A stretch of 64,000 bases of DNA from Novosphingobium sp. (GCF_030699305.1 NZ_JAUYNB010000006.1:1-64000), one strand, 5' to 3'; shown: positions 16,665 to 26,628, counted from the first letter of the stretch. A program made the numbers and translations. The notes: generated from the letters alone by a model not told the origin.

Positions 16665-18275
16665 TTACTGGTTGTTCTGCCGCCCAAGGAAGCGGGGAAT
16701 GCTGATCGACGGGCCACCATCATTGTTGTCGTCATCATCGTCATCGTCGCTGTTCGAACGGCCACCGCGCGACAGGTTGGCCATGCGTTCAAACAAGGTT
16801 GCGCCGCCAGCGCGCGGGCCGCCGGCATCACCCCCGCTGCGCCGGACCGGGTCGGCCAGCGGTGCGGGATCATCACCCGCATCGCCTGCGCCGCCGGGGT
16901 TGATCGTCCCGCTCGCGCGTTCGCCGCTTTCGCTCGACACCAGGCCGCGCCGACGGCCCGGCATGGCCAGCGGAGAGGCAGATTCGTCATCGTCCGCCGC
17001 CAGTTGCGATGCGCCCAGCAGCAATTCGTCGCCCGCAGATGCCGCCTCATCGGCTTCGAGGTTCAGTTCCAGCGCGTCGTCCGATGCCGTATCCCAGTCA
17101 TCGTCCGCAAAACTGGCAACCGGTTCAGCCGCTGGCGGCGCAGGTTCCGGCTCCGCCGCGGCCACCACTGGCGCGGGTGGTTCGGCGGCAGGCTCAGGCG
17201 TGCGCTCGAACAGCGGCTCCGCCGCCGGAACGGCCATCGCCGGACGGGCGGGACCGCGATTTTGCCCCATGTTGAACGGGCGCGCGTTGGCGTCTTCGGC
17301 CTGCTGCGACGTCTGTTCGATCCCGGTCGCGACCACCGACACGCGGATCTTGCCTTGCAGGTCCGGGTTGAAGGCGCTGCCCCAGATGATGTTGGCATTG
17401 GGATCGACCAGTTCGCGGATGTGGTTCGCGGCTTCGTCCACTTCGAGCAGCTTCATGTCGTCGCCGCCGATGATCGAGATGATCACGCCCTTCGCGCCCT
17501 GCATCGACACGCCGTCGAGCAGCGGGTTGGCAATCGCCTTTTCGGCCGCTTCCAGCGCGCGGTTTTCGCCGCTGCCTTCGCCGGTGCCCATCATCGCCTT
17601 GCCCATTTCGGCCATGACCGAGCGGACGTCGGCGAAATCGAGGTTGATCAGGCCCGGCATGACCATCAGGTCGGTGATCGAACGCACGCCCTGCTGGAGC
17701 ACTTCGTCGGCCAGCTCGAACGCTTCCTTGAACGTGGTTTCGGCCTTGGCGACCAGGAACAGGTTCTGGTTAGGAATGACGATCAGGGTGTCGACGTGAC
17801 GTTGCAGTTCCTCGATCCCGGCATCGGCGGAGCGCATCCGGCGGGTGCCTTCGAACAGAAACGGCTTGGTTACCACGCCCACCGTCAGCACGCCCTTTTC
17901 ACGCGCCAGCTTGGCCACAACCGGGGCCGCACCGGTGCCGGTGCCGCCGCCCATGCCAGCCGCGATGAAGCACATGTGCACGCCTTCAAGCGCGCGCTCG
18001 ATCTCGGCCATGGTTTCTTCGGCGGCAGCGCGGCCGACTTCGGGCCGCGAACCCGCGCCCAGCCCCTGCGTAATGTCCGGCCCCAGCTGAATCCGGTGTT
18101 CCGCGATCGAATTGTTGAGCGCCTGCGCATCGGTGTTGGCGACAACGAACTCAACGCCTTCGATCCCGGCGTGAATCATGTTGGCAATCGCGTTGCCACC
18201 GGCGCCGCCCACCCCGATCACGGTGATCCGGGGACGCAGCTCCTCAACAGCTGGCGGTCCGATATTGATGCTCAT
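16665..18275 (-). CDS. ftsZ: Cell division protein FtsZ
   Basis: A 536-residue tubulin-like GTPase. The core (residues ~14-320) has GVGGAGGNA and the GGGTGTG signature loop, with the catalytic T7 loop NLDFADVR. A long variable linker of ~200 residues, rich in Ala, Pro, Glu and Asp, ends in a seven-Asp run ([10 protein letters not shown]). The C-terminal peptide [13 protein letters not shown] should bind FtsA and other partners. It polymerises at midcell to form the Z ring. ATG 18275 gives the usual N-terminus and has AGGAGAG upstream. The 135-base gap from ftsA probably contains its own promoter. Confidence 0.98.
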   Translation of the reverse strand: MSINIGPPAVEELRPRITVIGVGGAGGNAIANMIHAGIEGVEFVVANTDAQALNNSIAEHRIQLGPDITQGLGAGSRPEVGRAAAEETMAEIERALEGVHMCFIAAGMGGGTGTGAAPVVAKLAREKGVLTVGVVTKPFLFEGTRRMRSADAGIEELQRHVDTLIVIPNQNLFLVAKAETTFKEAFELADEVLQQGVRSITDLMVMPGLINLDFADVRSVMAEMGKAMMGTGEGSGENRALEAAEKAIANPLLDGVSMQGAKGVIISIIGGDDMKLLEVDEAANHIRELVDPNANIIWGSAFNPDLQGKIRVSVVATGIEQTSQQAEDANARPFNMGQNRGPARPAMAVPAAEPLFERTPEPAAEPPAPVVAAAEPEPAPPAAEPVASFADDDWDTASDDALELNLEADEAASAGDELLLGASQLAADDDESASPLAMPGRRRGLVSSESGERASGTINPGGAGDAGDDPAPLADPVRRSGGDAGGPRAGGATLFERMANLSRGGRSNSDDDDDDDNNDGGPSISIPRFLGRQNNQ

Positions 18276-18410
18276 GGCGCTCTCCTGTCCGTCGCGCGGA
18301 TGCAATTAGACGTATAGTGATGGTTACTGCACTGCAAGATTCGGCCAAGCCAAGCCACAGCGGCGCGTTGTCCACAGTCCGCAGCGGTTTTGACCCGAAT
18401 TGGTCGCACT
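18276..18410 (-). promoter_or_regulatory. ftsA-ftsZ intergenic region with candidate control sites
   Basis: This 135-base gap is the longest break in the distal dcw genes. On the minus strand TTGCAG and TATACG, 15 bases apart, are a weak promoter candidate. A GANTC site (GATTC at 18338-18342) could be methylated by CcrM. A TTGTCCACA at 18368-18376 differs by one base from the TTATCCACA DnaA box. Each motif is short and could occur by chance. Confidence 0.35.
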
Positions 18411-19691
18411 TCAGAAATACTCTTTCACGGCGCGGAACATCCGGTTGACCAGTCCGAGGCCCGAATAGCGCAGCGTCTTCTGATAGCCAGATCCAATGGC
18501 ACGGATGTCAATCGGATCAGCCGCAGCATAGAGCACCAGCCCGGCCAGCGTGGTAAACCCCGGCGTGGCATGCGCCTCGGCCAGGCCCTTCATGTTCAAT
18601 GGCTTGCCGATCCGCACTGGCTTGCCCAGCGCCGACTGCGCATAATCAGCCAGCCCCGCCAGTTCCGCCCCGCCGCCGGTCAGCACGACCAGCTGCCCGC
18701 GCTGACCGGTAAAGCCCAGACCTTTCAGCGCCTTGGACACATCTTCCATCAGCCGTCCGAGCTGGCCGGTGATGACCGAAACAAGTTCGGCGCGGGGGAT
18801 GCGGTTCTTGTCATCGGCGTGGCGCGCGGCCGGGCCGGACGCTTCTTCGCCCGGCGCGTTGACCGGGATCATCTCGCGGTGGTCGGCCGGACTGGCAATG
18901 GCCGAACCGTGGACGCATTTCAGCCGCTCGGCCTGAAACCGGCGGATGCCGAACGCGCTGGCGATGGCATCTGTCACGTCGCCTGACCCCATCGGGATCG
19001 TCACCAGCCCCAGCAGCATGCCCGCGGCATAGACCGACACGTTGGTCACTTCCCCGCCAAACTCGACCAGCGCCACGCCCAGTTCGCGCTCCTCGGCAGA
19101 CAGGCAGGCAAAGCCCGCCGCAATCGGCGATCCGATCACCCCTTCGACGTCGAGATGGGCGTTCTGCACCGCTTCGGTAATATTGCGGATCGGCGCGCCA
19201 TCGGCCAGCATCACGTGGACATCGACGCCCAGCCGTTCGGCGTGCAGACCCCTGGGATCGGACACCCCGTCCGCCCCGTCCAGCGTATAGTGCGCGGGCT
19301 GGGCGTGCAGCACCATCCGCCCGTCCGGCTGGATCACGTCGCGCGCGGCGACCAGCAGGTGATCGATGTCATCCTGCTCGATCCGGCGCCCGCCGATATC
19401 GACTTCTACTTGTGCGATCTGGCTGGCCAGCCCTGCCCCGGATGATCCGATCCAGACTTTCGACACCGAAATGTTGGCCATCTTCTCGGCCCGCTCGACC
19501 GCGTCGCGCACGGCATAAGTCGCGGCCTGCATGTCGGTGACATAGCCGCGCTTGATCCCCTGCGCGGCGCGGTGGCCAGACCCCAGGACGATCATCTCGC
19601 CCGTTTCCGACAGCCCTGCGACCATCGCGGATATCCGGAACGAACCGATGTTGACCGCGCCGAACACTTTGGCGATGCGGGGTGCGGCCAT
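18411..19691 (-). CDS. ftsA: Cell division protein FtsA
   Basis: A 426-residue actin-like ATPase of the FtsA/SHS2 family. The phosphate-1-like segment is VFGAVNIGSFRISAMVAG, phosphate-2 is VALVEFGGEVTNVSVY, and the adenosine motif is VVLTGGGAELAGL. The C-terminus (GLGLVNRMFRAVKEYF) is the amphipathic membrane-targeting helix. FtsA tethers FtsZ to the inner membrane and recruits later divisome proteins. ATG 19691 shares one base with the ftsQ stop (TGATG), so the genes are translationally coupled. Confidence 0.97.
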   Translation of the reverse strand: MAAPRIAKVFGAVNIGSFRISAMVAGLSETGEMIVLGSGHRAAQGIKRGYVTDMQAATYAVRDAVERAEKMANISVSKVWIGSSGAGLASQIAQVEVDIGGRRIEQDDIDHLLVAARDVIQPDGRMVLHAQPAHYTLDGADGVSDPRGLHAERLGVDVHVMLADGAPIRNITEAVQNAHLDVEGVIGSPIAAGFACLSAEERELGVALVEFGGEVTNVSVYAAGMLLGLVTIPMGSGDVTDAIASAFGIRRFQAERLKCVHGSAIASPADHREMIPVNAPGEEASGPAARHADDKNRIPRAELVSVITGQLGRLMEDVSKALKGLGFTGQRGQLVVLTGGGAELAGLADYAQSALGKPVRIGKPLNMKGLAEAHATPGFTTLAGLVLYAAADPIDIRAIGSGYQKTLRYSGLGLVNRMFRAVKEYF

Positions 19692-20689
19692 CAGTTGCTC
19701 TCTCCAGTCTTGGCAGCAGGCTTGGCGGCGGGTTTGGCGGTATCCGCCTTGTCCGCCCCCACCTTGGCCTTGGTCGAGGTGGCGACCACTGCGGCCTGTT
19801 CCACTGCGTCGGTCCGGCCCGGCACCCGCAGATAGATCCGATCGGGCGCGCGCATGTCGAACGCGGCGACCTTGCCGCCCAGCAGACGGTTGCGCCCGTC
19901 GATCTGCGCGAACTTCATCAGCGCCCCGGCCGATTCCCGCCCGCCTTCGGGCAGCGCCAGCACCTGGCCGGTGCGGAAGGTCAGGTTCCAGCGGCGATTG
20001 CCGACCCATTCGGCCTCGCGCACCTGGCCCTTGATTGCGGGCGCCGCGTCCAGCAGCGCGCCCAGCGCGACGACCTGCTTGCCCGCGCCGGGGCCGCCGA
20101 CCACCAGTTTGCCCTTGGCCCGCGCGGCGGAAACGGTTTCCAGTTCGGTCCCTGCGGCGTCGATCAGCACCAGCTTGTCGGCCTTTTTCAGCACGGCGGC
20201 GGGCTTGCGTTCAACGATGTCGATCACCAGCGTATCGGGCAGCTGACGCGAAACCCGCGCATCCTGCACCCAGGCCAGCTGCATCAGTTCATCGCGCAAG
20301 GCCCCGATATCGACCAGCGGCATCGCCCGTTCGCGTTCCGCCAGTGCGCGTTCATAGACTTTCAGCTCGTTGAGGTTCTTCACCCCGCGCACTTCCACGC
20401 GGCGCACTTCGAACCCGGCATCGCGCGCCACGGCGGCCAGCTGCTGCTCGGCCATCGCCGGAACCCCGGCAAAGCTCGCCACCGTCCATGCCAGCACTAC
20501 CGCCCCGCCCAGGATCACCGCCAGGAAAAACCGGTGGAGCTGCGTTTCGCTGAACGGCAGCCAGCCCATCACCGCATCGAACGCCGATCCGGTTTTCGCT
20601 TTGGCCGCACGAACCTGCCGCGCCTTGCTTTGCGCAGCGGCCGCGCGCCGCACGCCCTTGCCGCCGCGTTTGATCGTCTGCGCGCTCAT
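19691..20689 (-). CDS. ftsQ: Cell division protein FtsQ
   Basis: A 332-residue bitopic protein. The basic, Ala-rich cytoplasmic tail (~1-50) is followed by one membrane helix (LHRFFLAVILGGAVVLAWTV). A POTRA-type domain starts at FEVRRVEVRGVKNL, then comes the beta domain with ARVSRQLPDTLVIDIVERKP. The C-terminal tail is a Lys/Ala repeat. It links cytoplasmic FtsZ/FtsA to periplasmic divisome proteins. It overlaps ddl upstream (ATGA) and ftsA downstream. Confidence 0.95.
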   Translation of the reverse strand: MSAQTIKRGGKGVRRAAAAQSKARQVRAAKAKTGSAFDAVMGWLPFSETQLHRFFLAVILGGAVVLAWTVASFAGVPAMAEQQLAAVARDAGFEVRRVEVRGVKNLNELKVYERALAERERAMPLVDIGALRDELMQLAWVQDARVSRQLPDTLVIDIVERKPAAVLKKADKLVLIDAAGTELETVSAARAKGKLVVGGPGAGKQVVALGALLDAAPAIKGQVREAEWVGNRRWNLTFRTGQVLALPEGGRESAGALMKFAQIDGRNRLLGGKVAAFDMRAPDRIYLRVPGRTDAVEQAAVVATSTKAKVGADKADTAKPAAKPAAKTGESN

Positions 20690-21642
20690 GCTGCCCCCTG
20701 CCTGCTATCCAGCGCATCGGCGATTATCGCCTCGACCAGTTCGCCATAACTCATGCCCAGATGCTTAGCCTGTTCCGGGACCAGGCTAAGCGGGGTCATC
20801 CCCGGCTGGGTGTTCGTTTCCAGCACGAACAGCCCCGCCAGCCCGCGTTCGTCATCCCAGCGGAAATCAGTGCGGCTGCACCCCTTGCAACCAAGCAGCT
20901 GATGCGCGCGCAGCGCCATGTCGAGGCACGCCTGCGTGATCTCGTCCGGAATTTCAGCCGGACAGACGTGCTCGGTCATGCCCTCGGTATACTTGGCATC
21001 GAAGTCATAGAAGCCGGATTTGGGCTTCAGTTCAGTCACCATCAGCGCCCGAGGGCCATCAACTCCGGCAAGCACCGCCGTGGTCAGTTCGCGCCCGCGA
21101 ATGAACGGTTCGGCCAGCAGCCGGTCAAATTCCTGCCACGGCCCCTTGGCGTCGGGACTGATCGGGTTGCCGTAATTGCCCTCAGCGGTGACAATCGCCA
21201 CGCCCACCGAGGAACCTTCGTTGACGGGCTTGAGCACGTAAGGCCGTTCCAGCGGATCGCGCTCGTAAATCTCGGCCGTGTCGACAATCCGCCCGCCCGG
21301 CATCGGAATGCCGTGGGGCACCAGCGCCTGCTTGGTCAGTTCCTTGTCGATTGCGATCACCGAAGTGACCATGCCCGAATGGGTATATGTCAGCCCCATC
21401 AGGTCCATCAGCCCCTGCACCGTGCCGTCTTCCCCCGGCGATCCGTGCAGCGCGTTGAACACCACGTCCGGCGCGGCGTCGGCCAGTTTTTGCGCCACAT
21501 CGCGGCCCATGTCGATCCGGGTCACGCGGTGGCCGCGCTCTTCCAGCGCGGCGGCAACGCCCGCGCCGCTCATCAGGCTCACCGGTCGCTCGTTCGACCA
21601 GCCGCCCATCAGCACCGCGACATGGAGTTTCTTCTCAAGCAT
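20686..21642 (-). CDS. ddl: D-alanine--D-alanine ligase
   Basis: A 318-residue ATP-grasp ligase. It has VLMGGWSNERPVSL at the N-terminus, FNALHGSPGEDGT, the ATP-binding YVLKPVNEGSSVGV and the metal-binding end FVLETNTQPGMTPLSLVP. It makes the D-Ala-D-Ala that MurF adds to the peptidoglycan precursor. ATG 21642 is preferred over an in-frame TTG at 21648. The ~130-base gap to murB contains an inverted pair of palindromic repeats, so ddl may have a separate promoter or reduced read-through. Confidence 0.96.
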   Translation of the reverse strand: MLEKKLHVAVLMGGWSNERPVSLMSGAGVAAALEERGHRVTRIDMGRDVAQKLADAAPDVVFNALHGSPGEDGTVQGLMDLMGLTYTHSGMVTSVIAIDKELTKQALVPHGIPMPGGRIVDTAEIYERDPLERPYVLKPVNEGSSVGVAIVTAEGNYGNPISPDAKGPWQEFDRLLAEPFIRGRELTTAVLAGVDGPRALMVTELKPKSGFYDFDAKYTEGMTEHVCPAEIPDEITQACLDMALRAHQLLGCKGCSRTDFRWDDERGLAGLFVLETNTQPGMTPLSLVPEQAKHLGMSYGELVEAIIADALDSRQGAA

Positions 21643-21661
21643 ATCCAAAAATCACCGTTCG

Positions 21662-21747
21662 CCCTGAGCCTGTCGAAGGGCCGTTCTTGTTCTTGAGGTC
21701 GGGCGCGACGCCCGAAGTGAAAAGCAGTCCTTCGACAAGCTCAGGAC
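21662..21747. repeat. Inverted pair of CCTGAGC-TTGTCGAAGG repeats between murB and ddl
   Basis: The first unit (21662-21680) reads CCCTGAGCCTGTCGAAGGG. The second (21727-21747) carries the reverse complement, TCCTTCGACAAGCTCAGGA. They are 46 bases apart in opposite orientation, like a bacterial interspersed mosaic element. This sequence class is common in sphingomonad genomes. Confidence 0.85.
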
Positions 21748-21774
21748 GAGCGGAAAAGAGGGCAATGACAAGGT

Positions 21775-22758
21775 TCATGGCCGCCCCACCCTTTGAATTT
21801 CCCATTCGAGATCGATGCCCGAATGCGCCTTGACCCGCCGCCGCACTTCATCGCCCAGCGCTTCGATCTCGGCGCTGGTCGCATCGCCAAGGTTGAGCAG
21901 GAAGTTGCAGTGCTTTTCGCTCACCTGTGCCCCGCCCATGGTCAGCCCCCGGCAGCCTGCCGCATCGACCAGTTCCCACGCCCTGTGACCGGGCGGGTTC
22001 TTGAACGTCGAGCCACCGGTCTTGCTGCGCAGCGGCTGGCTCGCCTCGCGGCTGGCGGAAATGCGGTCCATCTCGGCCTTGATGTCCTTCGCCGCGCCGG
22101 GTCGGCCCTTGAACCGCGCTGCCACCACGATGGCTCCGTCCGGCAGTTCGCTGTGCCGATAGGTATAGCGCAGGTCCGCCGCCGCCAGCGTGCGCAAGCT
22201 GCCATCGCGCAGCACCACATCACAGTCGATCAGGATGTCCTTCACCACACCGCCATAGGCGCCGCCGTTCATCCGCACGAACCCGCCGACCGTGCCGGGG
22301 ATCGAGCGCAGGAATTCAAGGCCCGCAATCGCGTTGTCGCGCGCGGTGGACGAAACCAGAATACCCGATGCCCCCGCGCCGCAATCCAGCGTCAGATCCG
22401 CGCTCTGGCGCACTTGCGCAAACGCCTTGCCGAGCCGCACCACCACGCCCGGAACGCCGCCATCGCGCACGATCAGGTTGGACCCCAGCCCGAGCGGCAA
22501 CACCGGCACGGCAGGATCAAGTGCGCGCAGGAACGCCTGCAAGTCGGCCACGTCCTTCGGCTCGAACAGCCATTCCGCGCTGCCGCCGGATTTGAACCAC
22601 ACCAGCGGGGCAAGGGGAGCGTTGGGCGTCAACTTGCCGCGCGGATGCACCACCCCCAGCCCCTCCTCTGAAGAGGAGGGGGGCAGTGTTGCGGCCGACT
22701 TCCCCCCCTCCTCTTCAGAGGAGGGGGTCGGGGGGTGGTGGGGGTTGGTGCGGTTCAC
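21775..22758 (-). CDS. murB: UDP-N-acetylenolpyruvoylglucosamine reductase with a repeat-encoded N-terminal insert
   Basis: A 327-residue FAD enzyme that reduces UDP-GlcNAc-enolpyruvate to UDP-MurNAc. The FAD-binding block includes [34 protein letters not shown], the catalytic serine region [13 protein letters not shown] and the end [17 protein letters not shown] 22758 overlaps the murC stop (GTGA), the coupling used throughout this cluster. Residues ~7-37 are encoded by a two-unit palindromic repeat that stays open and in frame. Without it the protein would be ~296 residues, the normal MurB length. If translation instead starts at one of the two GTGs around residue 36, the repeat is an untranslated leader. 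Confidence 0.93.
   Translation of the reverse strand: MNRTNPHHPPTPSSEEEGGKSAATLPPSSSEEGLGVVHPRGKLTPNAPLAPLVWFKSGGSAEWLFEPKDVADLQAFLRALDPAVPVLPLGLGSNLIVRDGGVPGVVVRLGKAFAQVRQSADLTLDCGAGASGILVSSTARDNAIAGLEFLRSIPGTVGGFVRMNGGAYGGVVKDILIDCDVVLRDGSLRTLAAADLRYTYRHSELPDGAIVVAARFKGRPGAAKDIKAEMDRISASREASQPLRSKTGGSTFKNPPGHRAWELVDAAGCRGLTMGGAQVSEKHCNFLLNLGDATSAEIEALGDEVRRRVKAHSGIDLEWEIQRVGRP
22648..22740. repeat. Palindromic repeat pair inside the murB 5' end
   Basis: Two copies of the CCCCTCCTCT/AGAGGAGGGG palindrome (22660-22681 with centre GA; 22705-22726 with centre TC) face each other. They are flanked outside by CACCACCCCC and its complement, so the whole 93-base block is one large inverted repeat. 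The same core pair lies at 5954-6068. In the murB frame it encodes two Ser/Glu-rich segments (SSEEEGG and SSSEEG). Confidence 0.9.
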
Positions 22759-24194
22759 CCGCCCCTCCGCTGGACGATGATCGCAGCGGCCAGACCGCCC
22801 GCCCACTTGGTAATGTCGCCCGCGCCCAGGCAGACGATCATGTCACCCGGCTGCACGGTATCGGCCAGCGCGCGCGCCAGCGCGTCGGCGTTGTCGATCA
22901 CTTGCGCGTTGCGGTGGCCGCGTGCCTTCATGCCCGCCACCATCGCGGCGGAATCGATCCCCTCGATCGGCTGTTCGCCAGCGGCATAGACCGGCGCGGC
23001 ATAGACCACGTCGGCGTCGTTGAAGGCAGCGGAAAAGTCATCCATGTGATCGCGCAGGCGGGTGAAACGGTGCGGCTGGACCACGGCGATCACCCGGCCC
23101 TTCACCCCTTCGCGCGCAGCGGCCAGCACGGCGCGGATTTCGACCGGGTGGTGGCCATAATCGTCGATGATGGAGGCGCCATCAACTTCGCCCACTTTGG
23201 TGAAGCGCCGCTTGACCCCGCCGAACTTGGCAAAGCCGGTGCGGATGACGTCTTCGGGCACGCCCATCTCCACCGCCACGGCCACTGCCGCAAGCGAGTT
23301 CTGGACATTGTGGCGGCCCGGCATCGGCAGTTCTATCCCCTCGATCCGGCGGAAGCTGCCGTCGCGCTGACGCAGCACAGTGTCGAACCGGTTGCCGCCG
23401 GGGAACGGGGTGACGTTCTCGCCCCGCACATCGGCCTGCGCCGAAAAGCCATAAGTCACCACGCGCCGGTCGCGGACCTTGGGGATCACCGCCTGCACTT
23501 CCGGGTGATCGATGCACAGCACCGCGCAGCCATAGAACGGCACGTTCTCGATAAATTCGACAAAGGCGTCCTTGATCGCATCGAAGCTGCCGTAATGATC
23601 GAGGTGTTCGGGATCGATATTGGTGACGATCGCGATCGTCCCGTCGAGCCGCAGGAACGAGCCGTCGCTCTCGTCCGCCTCGACCACCATCCATTCGCTT
23701 TCGCCGAGCCGCGCGTTGGAGCCGTAGGAGTTGATGATCCCGCCGTTGATGACCGTCGGGTCCACCCCGCCCGCATCGAGCAGCGCGGCCACCAGCGAGG
23801 TCGTGGTGGTCTTGCCATGCGTGCCCGCCACTGCGACCGTGCGCTTCAGCCGCATCAGTTCGGCCAGCATTTCGGCGCGGCGCACCACCGGCACGCGGTT
23901 TTCCAGCGCGGCGGCGACTTCCGGGTTGTCGCGCTTGACCGCGGTGGACGTCACCACCACGGCGGCATCGCCCAGGTTCTCAGCCGTATGGCCGATCATC
24001 ACCGTAATCCCGCGCGCGCGCAGCCCTTCAACGACATAGCCCTCGGCAATGTCGGAGCCTTGCACGCTGTAACCCAGGTTGTGCATCACTTCGGCAATGC
24101 CCGACATGCCGATGCCGCCAATCCCGACGAAGTGGATCGTGCCGATATCGGTCGGCATGCGCCCGCCGGGGGCGGAAGTCAGGGCGCGCTTCAC
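22755..24194 (-). CDS. murC: UDP-N-acetylmuramate--L-alanine ligase
   Basis: A 479-residue Mur ligase. The N-terminal Rossmann motif is [17 protein letters not shown], the ATP site is [16 protein letters not shown], and the C-terminal domain has [14 protein letters not shown] and [11 protein letters not shown]. It adds L-Ala to UDP-MurNAc. GTG 24194 overlaps the murG stop (GTGA) and is preferred for coupling. ATG 24158, 12 residues later at MPTDIG, would also give a full enzyme. The end overlaps murB by four bases. Confidence 0.96.
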   Translation of the reverse strand: MKRALTSAPGGRMPTDIGTIHFVGIGGIGMSGIAEVMHNLGYSVQGSDIAEGYVVEGLRARGITVMIGHTAENLGDAAVVVTSTAVKRDNPEVAAALENRVPVVRRAEMLAELMRLKRTVAVAGTHGKTTTTSLVAALLDAGGVDPTVINGGIINSYGSNARLGESEWMVVEADESDGSFLRLDGTIAIVTNIDPEHLDHYGSFDAIKDAFVEFIENVPFYGCAVLCIDHPEVQAVIPKVRDRRVVTYGFSAQADVRGENVTPFPGGNRFDTVLRQRDGSFRRIEGIELPMPGRHNVQNSLAAVAVAVEMGVPEDVIRTGFAKFGGVKRRFTKVGEVDGASIIDDYGHHPVEIRAVLAAAREGVKGRVIAVVQPHRFTRLRDHMDDFSAAFNDADVVYAAPVYAAGEQPIEGIDSAAMVAGMKARGHRNAQVIDNADALARALADTVQPGDMIVCLGAGDITKWAGGLAAAIIVQRRGG

Positions 24195-25396
24195 GCGTTC
24201 ATGTCCTTTGCAATGGCTTCCCCGCGCGCAGTCTCGCCCGACTGGGCGGTCACGCTGTTCGCGATCCGGATCACGTCCATCAGCGGCGCACCGCCAAACC
24301 CTTCGACCAGATCGGCCAGATCGCGCACGGCATTCGGATAGCCGCAGTTCCACGCCGCATGGGCAGCGGTGGCCAGGGTATCGGGGTTCATCGCGATGGC
24401 CTGGATCTGCTTGGCCAGTTCGGCGGCGGTGAACTTGTCCTGCCGGATCATCCGCGCCCCGCCCGCCTTGGCCACGTCGCGGGTGTTGGCGGCCTGGTGA
24501 TCGTCGGTGGCAATGGGCAGCGGGATCAGGATCGCGGGGCGGCCCACCGCAGTCAGTTCCGCGATGGTCGATGCGCCCGCGCGGCCGATGAACAAGTGCG
24601 CGTCGGCCAGCCGTTCGGCCATGTTTTCGAAGTAAGTGCCCAGTTCGGCCGGAATGTCATGCCCGGCATAGCGCGCGCGCACCGCCTCGATATCTTCCGG
24701 GCGGCACTGCTGCGTCACTTGCAGACGACCGCGCAGCGCGGGCGGCAGCATCGCCAGCCCATCGGGCACCACTTCGGACAGGATGCTGGCCCCCTGGCTG
24801 CCGCCGGTCACCAGCACACGCAGCAGCCCGTCCTCGGCAAACGGCGGGAACGGCTGATCGCGCAGGCTGAGCACTTCGGCGCGAACCGGATTGCCAACCA
24901 GATGAACCTTGTCCGCCAGCTTGTCGGCCAGCCGGTCAACCTGCGAATAGGACGTCGCGATGGCGTCCACCCGGCTCGCCAGAAAGCGGTTCACACGGCC
25001 GAGCACGGCGTTCTGTTCGTGGATCACGCTGGGGACTTTGGCGCTGGTCGCCGCCCACAGCGCCGGAAATGCGGGATAGCCGCCAAACCCGACCACAGCG
25101 GACGGCTGGAAGCTTTCAAACAGCCGCAGCGCCATGCGCCGACCTTCCAGGATCGCGCCAATCCCCTTTGGCCAGTGCAGCGGGTTCTTGCCGAGCCGCC
25201 CGGCCGGCAGGACGTGGGTGACCAGCGAATCCGGCTTGCCCGGCAGTTTCGCGCCGCGCTGATCGGTGATCAGCGCCACGTGATGGCCGCGCCGTTCCAG
25301 TTCCACCGCCAGCGCGAACGCCGGGATCAGGTGGCCACCGGTGCCGCCTGCGGCCAGCACATAGTGACGGTTTACGGCTGGGGGTGCGCTGCTCAT
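24191..25396 (-). CDS. murG: Undecaprenyldiphospho-muramoylpentapeptide GlcNAc transferase
   Basis: A 401-residue GT28 glycosyltransferase. The G loop [15 protein letters not shown] lies at the N-terminus, with [16 protein letters not shown] and GNPVR in the middle. The UDP-GlcNAc site has [10 protein letters not shown] and [27 protein letters not shown]. It converts lipid I to lipid II at the inner face of the membrane. ATG 25396 forms an ATGA overlap with the ftsW stop. The C-terminal ~30 residues beyond the family core are Ala/Glu-rich and may be lineage-specific. Confidence 0.96.
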   Translation of the reverse strand: MSSAPPAVNRHYVLAAGGTGGHLIPAFALAVELERRGHHVALITDQRGAKLPGKPDSLVTHVLPAGRLGKNPLHWPKGIGAILEGRRMALRLFESFQPSAVVGFGGYPAFPALWAATSAKVPSVIHEQNAVLGRVNRFLASRVDAIATSYSQVDRLADKLADKVHLVGNPVRAEVLSLRDQPFPPFAEDGLLRVLVTGGSQGASILSEVVPDGLAMLPPALRGRLQVTQQCRPEDIEAVRARYAGHDIPAELGTYFENMAERLADAHLFIGRAGASTIAELTAVGRPAILIPLPIATDDHQAANTRDVAKAGGARMIRQDKFTAAELAKQIQAIAMNPDTLATAAHAAWNCGYPNAVRDLADLVEGFGGAPLMDVIRIANSVTAQSGETARGEAIAKDMNA

Positions 25397-26628
25397 TTCG
25401 ATATCCCCGGTATGGTCCAGCCAGTGTCTCGCAAATTGAACCCCTCACGCTTCAGGAACGGGTTGCGGCGAGTGATCGCCAGCAGGAACCCCACCCCCAG
25501 GCACAGCGCGATAGTGGACGAACCGCCATAGGAAATCAGCGGCAAAGTCATGCCCTTGGACGGGAACAGTTGCAGATTGACCAGAATGTTGATGAACGCC
25601 TGTCCGCCCAGCTGCGCGGTCAGCCCCGCCGCTGCCAGCGCGGTAAACAGGTCTTCCTCATCCAGCAGACGCATCAGCACGCGCAGGACGATGGCCAGAT
25701 AGAGCATTACGATGGCCGCACACATCAGCAGCCCGAACTCCTCCCCGATGACCGAGAAGATGTAATCGGTATGCGCCTCTGGCAGGCCGAGCTTGCGCGT
25801 GCCCAGCCACAGTCCGCTGCCGGTCCAGCCGCCCGCCAGCAGCGTGCGCTGTGCCAGATCGACCTGATCATACTGTGATCCGCCGCCAATAAAGGCATCG
25901 ATCCGGTGGCGGGCGTTGTCATAAAGGACATAGGCCGCGACTACTGCGGCCACGACCGCCGCGCCCAATGCGGCAATCCGCTTTACGTCGATCCCCGACA
26001 TCAGCACCAGCACGCACCACACGCCTGCGAACAGCACCGCCGATCCAAAATCCGGCTGGAGCATCAGCAGCACCAGCACCAGCACCATGATCGCCCCGCT
26101 CATCGCGATCACCGGCAAGCCCGGATCGCGCACCCGCCAGGACAGGATCCACGCCAGACCGATGGCGAATGCCGGTTTCAGGAACTCTGACGGTTGCAGC
26201 GATACGCCCAGGTTCAGCCAGCGCCGCGCCCCGTTCACATCGAACCCGATCAGCGGGACCAGCATCAGCCCCACCAGCATCGCAAACCCCAGCACGATCC
26301 CGGCCCGCCGCGCCATCTCGCGCGATAGCAGCGAAGCCCCGAACAACGCGATCAGCCCCAGCACCTGCCAGCGCAAATGGATGTAAAAGAAATGCAGGTC
26401 ATCCAGCCGCACCGCCGCAGAGGACAGCCGCCGTGCGCTCGCCGGGGATGAAGCCGCCACCGCCGCCGCGCCAATCGCCATCAGCACCAGGACCATGCCC
26501 AGCAACCAGCGGTCGATCTCGCGCCACCAGATCGCCAGTTCGCTCCGCCGGTTGCGGCGATAGCGTTGCCCGGACAGCCCCGCCGGACCTTGTCCCGCGC
26601 GCGGGATATAGGGGGGGGTCGACGCCAT
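25393..26628 (-). CDS. ftsW: Septal peptidoglycan polymerase FtsW
   Basis: A 411-residue SEDS protein with about ten membrane helices. Typical motifs are FDVNGARRWLNLGVSLQPSEFLKP, the LLMLQPDFGSAV segment with its conserved Asp, EAHTDYIFSVIGEEFG, and the late MTLPLISYGGSSTIAL. It polymerises lipid II at the septum together with FtsI. ATG 26628 shares one base with the murD stop (TGATG) and is preferred over GTG 26634. The cytoplasmic N-terminus (~35 residues) is basic. Confidence 0.95.
   Translation of the reverse strand: MASTPPYIPRAGQGPAGLSGQRYRRNRRSELAIWWREIDRWLLGMVLVLMAIGAAAVAASSPASARRLSSAAVRLDDLHFFYIHLRWQVLGLIALFGASLLSREMARRAGIVLGFAMLVGLMLVPLIGFDVNGARRWLNLGVSLQPSEFLKPAFAIGLAWILSWRVRDPGLPVIAMSGAIMVLVLVLLMLQPDFGSAVLFAGVWCVLVLMSGIDVKRIAALGAAVVAAVVAAYVLYDNARHRIDAFIGGGSQYDQVDLAQRTLLAGGWTGSGLWLGTRKLGLPEAHTDYIFSVIGEEFGLLMCAAIVMLYLAIVLRVLMRLLDEEDLFTALAAAGLTAQLGGQAFINILVNLQLFPSKGMTLPLISYGGSSTIALCLGVGFLLAITRRNPFLKREGFNLRDTGWTIPGISK

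Noticed and set aside
16632..18317. 561-codon plus-strand frame opposite ftsZ
   Set aside because: Shadow of ftsZ; His/Arg/Gly-rich composition with no domain pattern.
22686..24341. 551-codon plus-strand frame opposite murC
   Set aside because: Antisense shadow of murC with typical low-complexity composition.
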